From assembly GCA_035327565.1 (NCBI GenBank), contig DAOLDB010000017.1, positions 4,876 to 68,875 on the forward strand: a stretch of DNA of 64,000 nucleotides, written 5' to 3'. Within the stretch, counting starts at the first letter, position 1; each line of letters begins with the position of its first letter. Below are positions 47,042-56,202 of the stretch, piece by piece. The notes beneath the pieces are model-generated. The model did not search any database. It was not told the origin of the DNA and saw only the letters and a list, made by a program, of their open reading frames with translations. Origin of the DNA: JABDLO01 sp035327565. GTDB lineage: Bacteria > Bacteroidota > Bacteroidia > Chitinophagales > Saprospiraceae. Made by a program: the position numbers and the translations under genes.

Positions 47042-49192
47042 ATGGCTTTTTATTTGAGTGGCATTGATTTTTCACTTCCCCTGACCAATCCGGTTTTAAA
47101 GTTTCTCCTTATTCTGGTAATTATCCTGTTTGCACCGATTTTATTGAATAAAATTAAAATACCCCACCTTTTAGGGTTAATAATAGCAGGTGCGGTGATT
47201 GGCCCAAACGCCTTTCATATTATGGATAGAGACAGCAGCATTATTCTTTCAGGCACCGCCGGATTGTTATATATAATGTTTTTAGCCGGCCTGGAAATTG
47301 ATCTAGCCGAATTTAAAAAAAATAGCGGTAAAAGTATAGTGTTTGGCCTATACACTTTTCTTATTCCGATGGGTCTTGGCATTTCTACTTCCTATTATCT
47401 TCTGGGTTTTCCTATTTATACTTCCATTTTACTTGCCAGTATGTTTGCCTCTCATACACTCATTGCCTACCCTATAGCCAGCAAATTGGGAGTAATAAAA
47501 AATCGGGCAGTAAACATTACAGTCGGTGGCACTATGATTACTGATACGCTGGCATTATTGGTTCTGGCTGTGATTGTAGGTATTACCACCGGAGAGGTCA
47601 ATAATGATTTTTGGATAAAATTGTCTGTATCCATTCTCATTTTTGCTTTGGTAGTCATGATCGGATTTCCTATTCTGGCACGAAGGTTTTTTAAGAAATA
47701 CGATGATAATGTCTCCCAGTATATTTTTGTATTAGTCATGGTTTTTCTGGGAGCAGTACTGGCAGAAATCGCTGGTATTGAAGCCATCATCGGTGCATTC
47801 CTCGCCGGTTTGGCATTGAATCGATTGATACCTCATACCTCCCCTTTGATGAATCGAATTGAATTTGTTGGCAATGCCATTTTTATACCCTTTTTTCTGA
47901 TTGGTGTAGGAATGTTGATCGATTACCGTGCCTTTTTTAAAGACATCGAAACCATTAAGGTTGCTATAGCTATGTCTGTAATTGCCACCGTTTCAAAATT
48001 TTCGGCTGCCTGGCTCACCCAAAAAACCTTTGGCTATACAAAAGATGAAAGAAGTCTGATCTTTGGATTAAGCAATGCGCAAGCTGCAGCTACCCTGGCA
48101 GCTGTATTGGTGGGTTATAATATAATTTTAGGGGAAAATATAGATGGTACACCCATCAGACTACTGAGTGACAGCATCCTGAATGGTACTATTTTAATGA
48201 TATTGGTGACTTGTACCATTGCTTCATTTGTAACCCAGCGAGGTGCCCAAAATATAGCACTCACAGAAGCATCGGAAGAAGATAAGGAAGAAACTTCCAT
48301 CAATGAACGTATTTTAATTCCAATCAATGATATTTTGGAAGCTGAAGAATTGGTCAATCTGAGTACCACCATTAAGTCAAAAAGGAATAAAAGCGGACTC
48401 TATGCATTAAATATCATAGACAATAGCCAAACAGATAATGGTTCAGAAAAAAAAGCCAGAAAATTGTTGGATAAAGCTGCAGTTACGGCTGCTGCCACAG
48501 ATAGCCGGATCCATGAACTTCTCCGTTACGACATCAATCTTGTCAATGGAATTACCAGTGTTGTAAAAGAACATAAAATCACAGACATCATATTGGGTTT
48601 AAATGTTGAGAAAGGTATATCTGATAACTTCATGGGGCATCTCACTGAAGGTATTCTCATGAAAAACAATACAACCACTTTGATTTACAAACCTTCTCAG
48701 CCTTTGAATACCATTAAAAGGCATCTGGTCATTGTTCCTGCAAAGGCTGAGAAGGAATTGGGATTTCCATTTTGGGTAATTAAAATGTGGAATCTTGCTC
48801 GAAACACAGGGGTAAAACTAATGTTTTACTGCACTCCTGAAACAATAAAGATCCTGGAAGATATCAATAAAAAACATCCTATCAATTGTGAGTTCAATAT
48901 ATTTCTTAACTGGGAAGATTTCTTAATTCTTTCAAGGGAGTTTGGCAAAGATGACAATATCATCATAGTATTAAGCCGCAAGGATTATGCATCCTATCAA
49001 TCGAATATGAAAAAAATCCCTTATTACCTGAATGACTATTTTAAAGATAGCAGCTATATTCTGATATACCCTATGCAGGGTGGTATTAGAGGAGACTCCC
49101 AGATAGACATGAAAAGTGCAGCAATATTAGAGCCTCTCGAAAAACTAGATGAAATTGGTAAAACGATTTCGAAAATTTTCAGAAAACGATAA
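47042..49192 (+). CDS. CPA2-family cation:proton antiporter with C-terminal Usp-like domain
   Basis: This protein of about 716 residues starts at the ATG at 47042; an in-frame GTG at 47015 is less likely. The first 400 residues form a 12-13-helix Na+/H+ exchanger domain with IPHLLGLIIAGAVIGPNAF, LYIMFLAGLEIDL and GIEAIIGAFLAGLALNRLIP. The cytoplasmic remainder (about 420-716) resembles universal-stress-protein domains (ERILIPINDILEAEELVNLS). Such proteins exchange Na+ or K+ for H+ at the cytoplasmic membrane; the ion is not determined. It is a single gene, convergent with the aminotransferase gene. Confidence 0.88.
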   Translation: MAFYLSGIDFSLPLTNPVLKFLLILVIILFAPILLNKIKIPHLLGLIIAGAVIGPNAFHIMDRDSSIILSGTAGLLYIMFLAGLEIDLAEFKKNSGKSIVFGLYTFLIPMGLGISTSYYLLGFPIYTSILLASMFASHTLIAYPIASKLGVIKNRAVNITVGGTMITDTLALLVLAVIVGITTGEVNNDFWIKLSVSILIFALVVMIGFPILARRFFKKYDDNVSQYIFVLVMVFLGAVLAEIAGIEAIIGAFLAGLALNRLIPHTSPLMNRIEFVGNAIFIPFFLIGVGMLIDYRAFFKDIETIKVAIAMSVIATVSKFSAAWLTQKTFGYTKDERSLIFGLSNAQAAATLAAVLVGYNIILGENIDGTPIRLLSDSILNGTILMILVTCTIASFVTQRGAQNIALTEASEEDKEETSINERILIPINDILEAEELVNLSTTIKSKRNKSGLYALNIIDNSQTDNGSEKKARKLLDKAAVTAAATDSRIHELLRYDINLVNGITSVVKEHKITDIILGLNVEKGISDNFMGHLTEGILMKNNTTTLIYKPSQPLNTIKRHLVIVPAKAEKELGFPFWVIKMWNLARNTGVKLMFYCTPETIKILEDINKKHPINCEFNIFLNWEDFLILSREFGKDDNIIIVLSRKDYASYQSNMKKIPYYLNDYFKDSSYILIYPMQGGIRGDSQIDMKSAAILEPLEKLDEIGKTISKIFRKR

Positions 49193-49207
49193 AGTCTCAG
49201 TGGCAAT

Positions 49208-50326
49208 CTAAGCCATCACTTTTCGTAAAGCGTCACCAAAAGTATACATATCTTCCATGGTTCCCGTACTGATCCGGCACCATTCCATCATGGGTGGAAA
49301 AGGTCTTCCAATAATAACATTGTACTCAGCCATTTGCCCGATCAGTTTTTCTATATTTCTTCCTGATTTAAAATAAACAAAATTAGTGTGGGATGTAAGA
49401 TATTCCATTCCCATACCATCAAAAAATGAATAAAGAAACTGCCTGGCATCAAGGTTTCGCTGCAAACTCTCTTTGTAAAACTCTTTATCCTGAAGTGCTG
49501 CCTGAGCAGCCATTACCCCCATTATATTGCTGCTTGCCATTTGATTTGCTCTTAATCTTGCTACAATTTCTGGTCTGGCTACCAAAAATCCTACTCTTAT
49601 CCCTGCCAGGCCATAAATTTTTGAAAATGTCCTGGCGACGATGACATTTTTACCTTCCTTCACCAGATCGATCATGGTCGGATAATTCCGCTCATCAATA
49701 TAATCATAATACACTTCATCTACAAAAACTATGGTCCGTTTGGAAACTTCCGTACAGAATGATTTTAAATCTTCACCCCGAAGTATGGAACCTGTTGGGT
49801 TATTAGGATTACAAACAAATACCAAACCGGTATGGCTTGATATTCGCCTTTCCATGGTATCAAGATCAAAGCCATGAGTTTTGTCCAGGGGCACAGAATT
49901 AATATAGCCTCCGAACCGGGCTGCATAGGTCATCAAAGCGTCAAATGTTGGAGAACATGTAATAACCTCTCTTCCATTGGATGCATACGTAACTCCAGCA
50001 GCACTTAATCCTTCTCTGGATCCCGCAGTTACTAAAATATGATCTCTTGGAACTCCTACCGATTCTGCAATCCTCCCTGCCAGTTCACTCACTCTCTTCC
50101 AGGGATATAAATATCCCTCATCCATCCCCATCATCATAGCCTCCCTCATCGACTTTGAAGGACCAAATGGGTTTTCATTTGAATCAAGTTTAACTACTTT
50201 TTCACCCTTCTCTGTTTTGAAACCATTCAGCTTTCTTTCCCAGGTTTCCAGATACTGCACTCCGTTCATTAATGTGGCACCCCCCATCAATCCTGTCCAT
50301 TTCAACATACTTCTTCTGTCCATCAT
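49208..50326 (-). CDS. Tat-exported PLP-dependent aminotransferase (HisC-like)
   Basis: The ATG at 50326 gives 372 residues beginning MMDRRSMLKWTGLMGGATLM, a twin-arginine signal (RRSMLK followed by a hydrophobic helix); a longer in-frame start exists but would bury the signal. The mature part is a class I/II aminotransferase: LDSNENPFGPS, NPNNPTGSI, FVDEVYYDYI, and TFSKIYGLAGIRVGF with the PLP Lys236 and Arg244. It resembles histidinol-phosphate aminotransferases but lacks any his-operon context. Export of a folded PLP enzyme makes sense through Tat. The substrate in the periplasm is unknown. Confidence 0.85.
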   Translation of the reverse strand: MMDRRSMLKWTGLMGGATLMNGVQYLETWERKLNGFKTEKGEKVVKLDSNENPFGPSKSMREAMMMGMDEGYLYPWKRVSELAGRIAESVGVPRDHILVTAGSREGLSAAGVTYASNGREVITCSPTFDALMTYAARFGGYINSVPLDKTHGFDLDTMERRISSHTGLVFVCNPNNPTGSILRGEDLKSFCTEVSKRTIVFVDEVYYDYIDERNYPTMIDLVKEGKNVIVARTFSKIYGLAGIRVGFLVARPEIVARLRANQMASSNIMGVMAAQAALQDKEFYKESLQRNLDARQFLYSFFDGMGMEYLTSHTNFVYFKSGRNIEKLIGQMAEYNVIIGRPFPPMMEWCRISTGTMEDMYTFGDALRKVMA

Positions 50327-50515
50327 ATCATTTTTTGTAAAATTACAAGTAATAAATTCTACCCAGCAAGATGACTTATTTCTCAAGAGTATTCAAAAAT
50401 AATGATTTTCTCTCAGAGTAAATCACTCATGCGATGAAAATCAAAAATTGATTGACACTTCATCTCACACGGTAAAATTGGCATCTTGACGGAAGGAGTA
50501 CCGGATCAAACCTCT

Positions 50516-51610
50516 TTACTTTTGAGCTTTACTTACTAAATACCCTGTAATGATAGCAAAAATAATATTGGGAAACCATACACCCAAAAAGGCAGACATG
50601 CCCAGATTGCTGGAAAATGTCATAGAAAACTTACTTAAAACCTCTAACAATGCACCAAGTAATACGCCCATAGCAATATGCAAACCCATTCCTCCTCTCA
50701 CTTTCTTACTGGCTATGGATGCTCCTAATATGGTCAAAATGATCAGTGTAACCGGATGTGACGTCCTGCGGTGATATTCAACCAGATATGTTTGGGCTGC
50801 ATTAATCCCCCGATTGCGTTCTAAATTGATAAACTGAAGCAAATCGGGAGTACTCAACATTTCCCTTTGTTTGGTATATCTCACAAAATCATCTGGACCA
50901 AAAGGAAGTATAGTGTCCAGATCCTGATCTGGGAATCTTCCCAATCTTTCTCTCATCCCTTCAATTTGTCTCCATTCATAGCCTTTGAATATCCAGGTGC
51001 CGGTAGGTGTATTATATTTTAACCGGTCGGTTTTCATTACTTTAACCAATCGGCCTTCCTCATCAAAAGTTTCAAGCCGAAAGTGCTGGGCCAGTGAATC
51101 AGATGTCCGAAAGTTACGCACATAAATTTTTTCTGACGGATTGATATAAAAATGAATGTTCACATGGTCTATCGTTTGTTTATATCCTTTTTTAAAAACT
51201 TCATTTTCAAACTCTGTCTTCACTTTATTGCTGTAAGGGATCAGATAATGATTGCCCAAATAAAGTAAAACAGCCAAAAATCCACCAGCAACAAAATAGG
51301 GCACCAATAGCCTGTAATAGCTTACCCCTGCACTTAAAATGGGTATTATCTCTGAATCTTTTGCCATACGTGAAGTAAAAAAAATAACCGCTATAAATGT
51401 GAACAGAGGCCATAACAAGCCATTAATCCAAGGAATAAAAGTGAGAATATATTGCGTAAATATTACCCAGGCACTAACTTCTGCATTAAGGAAATTATCG
51501 ATTTTTTCAAAAAAATCAATGGTTATGGCAATAGTGGTACTCAATAATATTGTAAAAAAAAATGTGCCTAAAAATTTGCGGATGATATATAAATCTATTT
51601 TTTTAATCAC
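50516..51610 (-). CDS. LptF/LptG-family LPS export permease
   Basis: This permease has about 364 residues if translation begins at the GTG at 51610 (MIKKIDLYIIRKFLGTFFF), which matches Bacteroidota homologues; a TTG at 51664 is the longer alternative. The topology is typical: three N-terminal membrane helices, a periplasmic beta-jellyroll (about 145-270), then three C-terminal helices with SHPVTLIILTILGASIASKK. With LptB, LptC and its partner permease it extracts LPS from the inner membrane. It is the last gene of the SPOR-rodA-tgt operon. It cannot be told whether it is the F or G member. Confidence 0.88.
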   Translation of the reverse strand: MIKKIDLYIIRKFLGTFFFTILLSTTIAITIDFFEKIDNFLNAEVSAWVIFTQYILTFIPWINGLLWPLFTFIAVIFFTSRMAKDSEIIPILSAGVSYYRLLVPYFVAGGFLAVLLYLGNHYLIPYSNKVKTEFENEVFKKGYKQTIDHVNIHFYINPSEKIYVRNFRTSDSLAQHFRLETFDEEGRLVKVMKTDRLKYNTPTGTWIFKGYEWRQIEGMRERLGRFPDQDLDTILPFGPDDFVRYTKQREMLSTPDLLQFINLERNRGINAAQTYLVEYHRRTSHPVTLIILTILGASIASKKVRGGMGLHIAMGVLLGALLEVLSKFSMTFSSNLGMSAFLGVWFPNIIFAIITGYLVSKAQK

Positions 51611-51675
51611 TTGCTTATTAATGATTTTAATAAATTTAACGCATAGAACCTGAAAAAGCTGCAAAATAAATCAGG

Positions 51676-52806
51676 TCAGAGACGGTTGGAGATGACCGGA
51701 ATGATCTCTTCCTTCCATTTACGAAAGTCTCCCTTCATAATCTGTGCTCTGGCTTCACGCACCAAATCCAGAAAAAATGATAGATTTTGTAAAGTTGCAA
51801 TCTGGTATCCCAACATTTCCTTCACATGAAAAAGATGTCTGATATATGCCTTTGAAAATTGAAGACTGGCAGGTGAAGTACTGGAGTCCGTAAGTGGGGA
51901 ATAATCCTCCTTCCATTTCGCGTTCTTAATATTAATAATTCCATTCCAGGTATAAAGGAGTCCATGTCGTGCATTCCTTGAAGGTAAAACACAATCAAAC
52001 ATGTCTATACCCAATGCTATACTCTCCAGAATATTTTCAGGCAACCCTACTCCCATAAGATATCGGGGTTTATCCTTGGGCAGGATTTCGGTAACAATGT
52101 CAGTCATTGAGTACATTGCATCATGAGGCTCACCCACTGAAAGCCCTCCAATAGCGTTGATATCACAGCCTCGTTGGGCCACAAAGTATGCTGATTCCTT
52201 TCTCAATTCAGGATAAGTACTCCCCTGGACAATAGGTGCAAAAATTTGTTCAAAACCGTATAGAGGTTCATTTTTCCTGTCATCCTCTATACAACGCAGT
52301 AACCAATTGTGGGTTAATTCCATGGATTTTCTTGCATAGTTGAGCTCACAGGGATAAGGGGTGCATTCATCAAATGCCATCATAATATCCGCACCCATGC
52401 TACGCTGTATATCCATAATGTTTTCAGGTGTAAATATATGTTTTGAACCATCTATATGGGACCTGAAAACCACACCACTTTCACTAATTTTTCGCATTCC
52501 ACTAAGCGAATAAACCTGATAGCCCCCACTATCCGTCAGTATAGGCCTGTTCCAATTCATAAATTGATGTAATCCTCCCGCTTTTTCTATCACATGTACG
52601 CCGGGACGGAGATACAAATGATAAGTATTGCTTAATATAATCTGAGCATTTATGATTTCTTTTAATTCAGATTGATGCACACCCTTTACTGTAGCTTGTG
52701 TTCCCACAGGCATAAACACAGGAGTATCGATGGAACCGTGAGCAGTTTCCAATCTGCCTGCTCTTGCCTTACTCGCCTTGTCTGTCTGAAAAATGGTAAA
52801 TTTCAT
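51676..52806 (-). CDS. tgt: tRNA-guanine(34) transglycosylase lacking the zinc site
   Basis: This 376-residue enzyme inserts preQ1 into tRNA at G34. Catalytic features are intact: Asp92 in TDSGGYQVYSLSG, the nucleophile region GIDMFDCVLPSRNARHG, and the guanine pocket around DECTPYPC and GGLSVGEPH. The usual C-terminal zinc site (Cys-x-Cys-x2-Cys and a later His) is absent: aligned positions are Ser309, Ser311, Ser314 and Gln340. The rest of the C-terminal region (FSKAYIRHLFHVKEMLGYQI) is well conserved, so the gene is not decayed. Its start overlaps the rodA stop by one base. Confidence 0.92.
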   Translation of the reverse strand: MKFTIFQTDKASKARAGRLETAHGSIDTPVFMPVGTQATVKGVHQSELKEIINAQIILSNTYHLYLRPGVHVIEKAGGLHQFMNWNRPILTDSGGYQVYSLSGMRKISESGVVFRSHIDGSKHIFTPENIMDIQRSMGADIMMAFDECTPYPCELNYARKSMELTHNWLLRCIEDDRKNEPLYGFEQIFAPIVQGSTYPELRKESAYFVAQRGCDINAIGGLSVGEPHDAMYSMTDIVTEILPKDKPRYLMGVGLPENILESIALGIDMFDCVLPSRNARHGLLYTWNGIINIKNAKWKEDYSPLTDSSTSPASLQFSKAYIRHLFHVKEMLGYQIATLQNLSFFLDLVREARAQIMKGDFRKWKEEIIPVISNRL

Positions 52807-54206
52807 CAGCGGCTTAAATCCATTTTCAATAAAGTAGCTATCAAGAAGGTAAACCCTAAAAGCGAGGATCCCCCTTTACTCAACATAGGAAGAGGGATAC
52901 CTATCACCGGCATAAGTCCCATTGTCATGGCAATATTAATAAAAAAGTGAATAAAAATAATTCCGGCAACACAATAGGCATAATTCTGTATAAATGGTGA
53001 TTTTGCTCTTTCGGCGATCACTGTGATTCGTATCATTAAAACCACAAAAATGACTATAATTCCTAAACTCCCAATAAAACCCTGCTCTTCACCCACCGTA
53101 CTAAATATAAAATCTGTGGTTTGCTCCGGCACATAATTAAGTTTAGTCATTGTACCATCCAAAAACCCTTTACCCTGAAATCCACCCGATCCAATAGCCA
53201 TCTTGGATTGGATAATATTATATAAAGAGCCTCTGGGGTCACATAATTCTGGCCTCAACCATACATTGATACGATCTTGCTGGTGAGGTTGAAGAATGTT
53301 TTCAAAGGCATAATTTGAACCAAATCCAAAACCTACAGCTAAAACCGTTGCCACTGAAACCAGGATGAGTAGCTTAAAATTTCTTCTTCTGAATTGGGAA
53401 AAAAGAAAAAAGAACATCACTATACCCGCTATGAGCAAAGAATAATAGGGATTGATGTGGAGGACAATAAATAAAACCAATGATACGCCGAACAGTGTAA
53501 TCAATTGATGTCGCATCGGCATAGGACTATTAAAAAGTAAAATCACAAATGCAACAAGCAATACTAAAATACTCACCTCAACAGGTCCAATGATCAGAGA
53601 CATCACAAATATGGCTATAAAGCTAAAACCAAGTATATAAAATATTGGAGATAGTCCCCGCCTGTACAACAGTAAGAAAAATGAAGTAAAAGTTATTGCA
53701 GAACCAGCATCGGGTTGCATCATGATGAGTATGACCGGTATTCCAATAATTGTCATGCTGGTCGCCAAAGTACGCAGCGAACCTACATTGCTTTTGTAGT
53801 AACTGATATAACTGGATAGGGCTATAGCCGTTGCAAACTTTGTAAATTCCGAAGGCTGAATGGAAAAACCTGAAAAACTAAACCATGCTTTTGCACCTTT
53901 AATTTCTGAGCCAAAGATCAGGACGGCTACTAAAGAAAGTAAACTCAAAACATATATGGGATATGCAAAAGTGTTCCAAAACTTCCAATCTATGGTCAAA
54001 CAAATAATAAAAAGTATAATGGCCCCTCCCAACCAAATGGTTTGCTTTCCTATTTGAGTCGAAAAATCAAGAAAGGCATAAGGATGATCAGGATGAAACT
54101 CAACAGAATACAACATGAGCCAGCCTGTAACCAAAAGACTCAGATAAAGGGACAGCGTGAGCCAATCTATTCCCTTATTCCTTCCAGATGAAGCAATCTG
54201 ACTCAT
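52806..54206 (-). CDS. rodA: RodA peptidoglycan polymerase (SEDS family)
   Basis: This 466-residue SEDS protein has about ten membrane helices and the signatures KGAKAWFSFSGFSIQPSEF, LIMMQPDAGSAITFTSF and GLMPVIGIPLPMLSKGGSSL. RodA polymerises lipid II for sidewall growth together with a class B PBP. A long central segment (about 225-290) with three extra hydrophobic stretches is common in Bacteroidota RodA. It sits between a SPOR-like gene (9 bp upstream) and tgt. The choice of RodA over FtsW is supported by the PEQTTDFIFSTVGEEQG segment. Confidence 0.92.
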   Translation of the reverse strand: MSQIASSGRNKGIDWLTLSLYLSLLVTGWLMLYSVEFHPDHPYAFLDFSTQIGKQTIWLGGAIILFIICLTIDWKFWNTFAYPIYVLSLLSLVAVLIFGSEIKGAKAWFSFSGFSIQPSEFTKFATAIALSSYISYYKSNVGSLRTLATSMTIIGIPVILIMMQPDAGSAITFTSFFLLLYRRGLSPIFYILGFSFIAIFVMSLIIGPVEVSILVLLVAFVILLFNSPMPMRHQLITLFGVSLVLFIVLHINPYYSLLIAGIVMFFFLFSQFRRRNFKLLILVSVATVLAVGFGFGSNYAFENILQPHQQDRINVWLRPELCDPRGSLYNIIQSKMAIGSGGFQGKGFLDGTMTKLNYVPEQTTDFIFSTVGEEQGFIGSLGIIVIFVVLMIRITVIAERAKSPFIQNYAYCVAGIIFIHFFINIAMTMGLMPVIGIPLPMLSKGGSSLLGFTFLIATLLKMDLSR

Positions 54207-54214
54207 AGGCTACC

Positions 54215-54619
54215 TCAATAAACAAGTTCTGCAATTTTTATATTATCCATTACTGGAATGGCCGTTGGAAATTCTTTCTTTAACTCTTGTAAAAAACTCT
54301 GTAAGCTAATCTTGTCCTCATAAGCTCCAGCCTTTACTTTGTAATAAGGACTTTCATGCTCCCAGTTGACCGGTATATCCGGGTATAAACTCATGAAGCG
54401 TGCTCTTGCCGCCTCCATATTTCTTCGGTTGTTGGTAGTTATAATCTGAATTCGCCATCCACGAATGGACTCTTTCATTCTGTTGGCAGCAATGTATTGC
54501 TGCATCATTCTGCTCACTGACTCTTCTTCATAAACTTTTATTGTCTGGCCATGTACGTTTGTAGATATAAACTCTGTACATACTAAAATAATCATCCATA
54601 CAATCATTGATCTACCCAT
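54215..54619 (-). CDS. exported SPOR-like protein
   Basis: This 134-residue protein has a signal peptide ending STNVHGQ. The C-terminal part (about 52-130) has the beta-alpha-beta pattern of SPOR domains: GWRIQIITTNNRRNMEAARA, then YYKVKAGAYEDKISLQSFLQ. SPOR domains bind denuded peptidoglycan at division sites or in the wall. Position ahead of rodA fits a wall role. The SPOR call is by pattern and moderately sure. Confidence 0.72.
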   Translation of the reverse strand: MGRSMIVWMIILVCTEFISTNVHGQTIKVYEEESVSRMMQQYIAANRMKESIRGWRIQIITTNNRRNMEAARARFMSLYPDIPVNWEHESPYYKVKAGAYEDKISLQSFLQELKKEFPTAIPVMDNIKIAELVY

Positions 54620-54643
54620 TTCCCATTTATCTTTTTATTAAAA

Positions 54644-54651
54644 CAAATTTA
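54644..54651 (-). promoter_or_regulatory. Bacteroidota -7 box TAAATTTG for the SPOR-rodA-tgt-lptF/G operon
   Basis: A perfect TAnnTTTG on the minus strand lies 25 bp before the ATG of the SPOR gene. A TTG lies 22 bp further up, slightly beyond the usual spacing. Confidence 0.45.
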
Positions 54652-54696
54652 CGATCTTTTGAAGTGGAATGCACAATCTAATAAATCAAAAACAAA

Positions 54697-55356
54697 TTAT
54701 GATTCCTGCAATATTTTTATAGACGAAGAGGTTCCAATCCGACTGGCTCCGGCTTCTATAAATTGTAATACCTGATCTCTGGTTTTAATCCCACCGGAAG
54801 CTTTAATCTTCACTTTGTCTCCCACAACGTTTTTCATTATCATGATATCCTCTATACTTGCCCCTCGAGTTCCGAATCCGGTTGATGTCTTTAAAAAATG
54901 AACCTCTTCTTCCATACAAATATTGCTCAATATCTCAATTTCATTGACTGTTAAGTAGCAGGTTTCCAATATAATTTTCAAAACGACACTCTTAATGCCC
55001 GAGGCGGTTACCAGGCTATTGATTTCGTTTCTGATATATTCGTAATCAGCATTCTTTATCGCATTGACATTCACCACTACATCGATTTCATCTGCACCTG
55101 CATCGGCTACTTTCATCAATTCATCAACCTTTGTATTGGTCTTACCAAAGCCAAATGGAAAACCGGCTACAGAAATGACTTTAACTTTTGAAGAAGACAA
55201 CATACGCTTTGCGGGATCAATATAATAGGGAGGAATACACACTCCAAAAAATCCATATTCCATAGCATCCGCACAAAGCCTTTGTATATCCTGAAGGGTG
55301 GTTCTTGGTTGCAATACAGTATGGTCAATATAGTGGGCAAGACTGTGATTGTTCAT
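54697..55356 (-). CDS. deoC: deoxyribose-phosphate aldolase
   Basis: This 219-residue class I aldolase cleaves 2-deoxyribose-5-phosphate to glyceraldehyde-3-phosphate and acetaldehyde. The Schiff-base Lys is Lys156 in HFLKTSTGFG, with Lys185 in KIKASGGIKT and the conserved Asp in DEIDVVVNV. Start MNNHSLAHYIDHTVLQP fits homologues (DHTxL near the N-terminus). Cytoplasmic; a single gene apparently. Confidence 0.96.
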   Translation of the reverse strand: MNNHSLAHYIDHTVLQPRTTLQDIQRLCADAMEYGFFGVCIPPYYIDPAKRMLSSSKVKVISVAGFPFGFGKTNTKVDELMKVADAGADEIDVVVNVNAIKNADYEYIRNEINSLVTASGIKSVVLKIILETCYLTVNEIEILSNICMEEEVHFLKTSTGFGTRGASIEDIMIMKNVVGDKVKIKASGGIKTRDQVLQFIEAGASRIGTSSSIKILQES

Positions 55357-55491
55357 GTTTTAATGGTTATTTTCGGGATGACATTGCATGAAACACAATA
55401 CGAAGCAATGTACTTAATTTGCTTTATTAACTAAAGGAATTGATACATTATTACTATATTAAAGAGAAAAAATCTGGAACAAAATATCGAC

Positions 55492-56100
55492 TCAGTATAA
55501 AACGATATCTACTAATTTCAAACCCTTGTTAAACACTGACAGAAAAGCATCGATTTCTGTTCTCCTCCTATGCCTGTACAATGCCAGATAAATACCCCGA
55601 CCTTCTACACTAAAATCTTCTAATTCCATCATAGTATCACCGAATTGCTCAATCAGAATGATGCGCATTCGATTGATATTTTCAGAACTGACAATAAAAC
55701 GTTTATCAAATCCGGAATGTACTTTTGACCAATCTCCTGAAGAAAAAACATGACCCATACGGCTTAAAGAACTTCTGGGTTCTACCTTGAAGGATGGAAA
55801 ATCAAACCGTCTACATTCATATATAAATACCGTAGTATTTCGATTCCCTTTTCCGGGCACATCTATTATATGTACATACAATTGTTCAGCAATCAACTCT
55901 TTAAACAAATATCCCCGGACTTCTTTACCTGTTGAAGAATTCCACCATCCCATAGATTTTATATCCTGCGGAAATTGATGTACAGCCATTCTGTTCCTGA
56001 AAGCAAATCCACCCTTAGAGGCAAACGATTCTAATTCTTTTAGTCTCTTGTTTTTGAAAAACTTATCCCCTAATTGTTGGATTATGCCCGGAATCGCCAT
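55492..56100 (-). CDS. conserved-looking cytoplasmic protein of unknown function
   Basis: This 202-residue soluble protein has no signal or membrane segment and is mixed alpha/beta. The C-terminal half (SGFDKRFIVSSENINRMRII and RGIYLALYRHRRRTEI) vaguely resembles DUF3137-type proteins, which lack a known role. I do not assign a function. It lies between secA and deoC on the same strand with gaps of 100-135 bp. Confidence 0.6.
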   Translation of the reverse strand: MAIPGIIQQLGDKFFKNKRLKELESFASKGGFAFRNRMAVHQFPQDIKSMGWWNSSTGKEVRGYLFKELIAEQLYVHIIDVPGKGNRNTTVFIYECRRFDFPSFKVEPRSSLSRMGHVFSSGDWSKVHSGFDKRFIVSSENINRMRIILIEQFGDTMMELEDFSVEGRGIYLALYRHRRRTEIDAFLSVFNKGLKLVDIVLY

Positions 56101-56202
56101 AACAATTTGTCTGATTATTTAAACTATATTTTACGATTAGTGAGCAAACTTCCCAGGTTCAATATAGAAAATTGAAACCAAAAGCAATCATTGATTTTTT
56201 TC

